Source of the DNA: Thermoplasmata archaeon
Lineage (GTDB): Archaea > Thermoplasmatota > Thermoplasmata > UBA10834 > DTMW01
Reading direction: 5' to 3'
DNA: 5,965 bases
Assembly (NCBI GenBank): GCA_029858465.1
Contig: JAOUEZ010000084.1
Coordinates: 1 to 5,965, forward strand
The notes below the pieces were generated by a model. It was not told where the DNA came from. It ran no database searches and was given only the letters and a program-made list of their open reading frames with translations. The position numbers and the translations under genes were made by a program. The number at the start of each line of letters is the position of its first letter. Positions within the stretch are counted from its first letter, which is position 1. Below, piece after piece: positions 5,569 to 5,965 of this stretch.

Positions 5569-5865
5569 ATGGTTAAGTCATCCAAGGGAATCCGGCGAAG
5601 GACCAGGGGCATAATGTCTAAGCCCCCAAGGGAGAGAGGATACTCCACACTGACGCGCGCATTTACAAAATATGAGGTGGGCGAGAAAGCCTGCATCGTG
5701 ATAGATCCCAGCATTCACAAGGGGCAACCGCATGTGAGGTTTCATGGCCAGACAGGTGAGATTATCGGCAAGAGAGGCGCTGCATACGTGCTTTCTGTAA
5801 ATGAGAAGGGGAAAATGAAGACCGCCATCGTGCGGCCCGAGCATCTGAAGAAGGCGAAGAAATAG
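5569..5865 (+). CDS. rpl21e: 50S ribosomal protein L21e
   Basis: A 98-residue basic protein of the archaeal/eukaryotic large ribosomal subunit (eL21). The N-terminus MVKSSKGIRRRTRGIMSKPP is near-diagnostic. It is followed by an SH3-like barrel: KYEVGEKACIVIDPSIHKG, then PHVRFHGQTGEIIGKRGAAY, VLSVNEKGK and KTAIVRPEHLKK. The ATG at 5569 is preferred because the in-frame TTG at 5560 would only add MIE before the conserved start. The upstream GTTGATC is a degenerate ribosome binding site. The gene lies 11 bases after pus10 and 29 before rpoF; L21e followed by rpoF is a recurrent archaeal gene order. Nothing is unusual in the protein. Confidence 0.96.
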   Translation: MVKSSKGIRRRTRGIMSKPPRERGYSTLTRAFTKYEVGEKACIVIDPSIHKGQPHVRFHGQTGEIIGKRGAAYVLSVNEKGKMKTAIVRPEHLKKAKK

Positions 5866-5894
5866 GTGCCGAGCATTCAAGGTGCGTTGTTCTT

Positions 5895-5965
5895 ATGGTT
5901 ACAAAAGAAGGAAACATGACTGTCGCAGAGGTCAAGACGATACTTGAGGATGAGGCGACTCAGAG
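5895..5965 (+). CDS. rpoF: RNA polymerase subunit RpoF (Rpb4), N-terminal fragment cut by the window end
   Basis: Only 23 complete codons are visible: MVTKEGNMTVAEVKTILEDE, then ATQ. The MTVAEVKTILED part matches the first helix of archaeal RpoF, which usually reads like VTxAEVKEIL after a short N-terminal strand. RpoF pairs with RpoE (Rpb7) to form the polymerase stalk. The position immediately after the L21e gene is the common archaeal arrangement and is the stronger half of the argument. An internal ATG at 5916 is an alternative start, but it would drop the N-terminal residues that family members normally have. A GGTG at 5881-5884 may serve ribosome binding at somewhat long spacing. The rest of the gene lies outside the window. 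Confidence 0.72.
   Translation, partial: MVTKEGNMTVAEVKTILEDEATQ

Overview
The window looks like a chromosomal segment of an archaeon. It encodes translation factor aIF1A, an archaeal RIO1 kinase, a two-KH Dim2/Pno1-like protein, archaeal Pus10, ribosomal protein L21e and what appears to be the start of RNA polymerase subunit RpoF (Rpb4). TATA-box promoters with very short leaders and GGTGAT/AGGAGG-type ribosome binding sites fit this. Gene content and moderate GC would suit a Thermoplasmata-like euryarchaeon, but that placement is only an inference.

Layout. Positions 1-222 are AT-rich and mostly non-coding; a minus-strand stretch at the left edge reads like the wing segment of a winged-helix regulator, but it is short and may be a relic. 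Positions 223-1491 (minus) encode a Claisen-condensing enzyme of the 2-isopropylmalate/homocitrate/citramalate synthase family with an unusual active-site loop. The 449-base gap 1492-1940 holds three things: a 22-bp near-perfect palindrome (1572-1593), an unannotated broken nitroreductase N-terminus on the minus strand (about 1634-1778), and the promoter region of the aIF1A gene. Positions 1941-3706 (plus) hold aIF1A, RIO1 and the KH protein; the last two overlap. A clear TATA box at 3712-3720 opens a second plus-strand unit: an unrecognised 182-residue protein, Pus10, L21e and RpoF (cut by the window end).

How the genes work together. aIF1A, RIO1 and the Dim2-like KH protein all act on the small ribosomal subunit, in late maturation and initiation. 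Pus10 makes pseudouridines in the T-arm of tRNA, L21e is part of the large subunit, and RpoF belongs to the RNA polymerase stalk. The right two thirds of the window is therefore an information-processing block, and the unknown 182-residue protein at the head of the second unit is the best candidate for something undescribed. I see no CRISPR array, insertion sequence, prophage or defence system.
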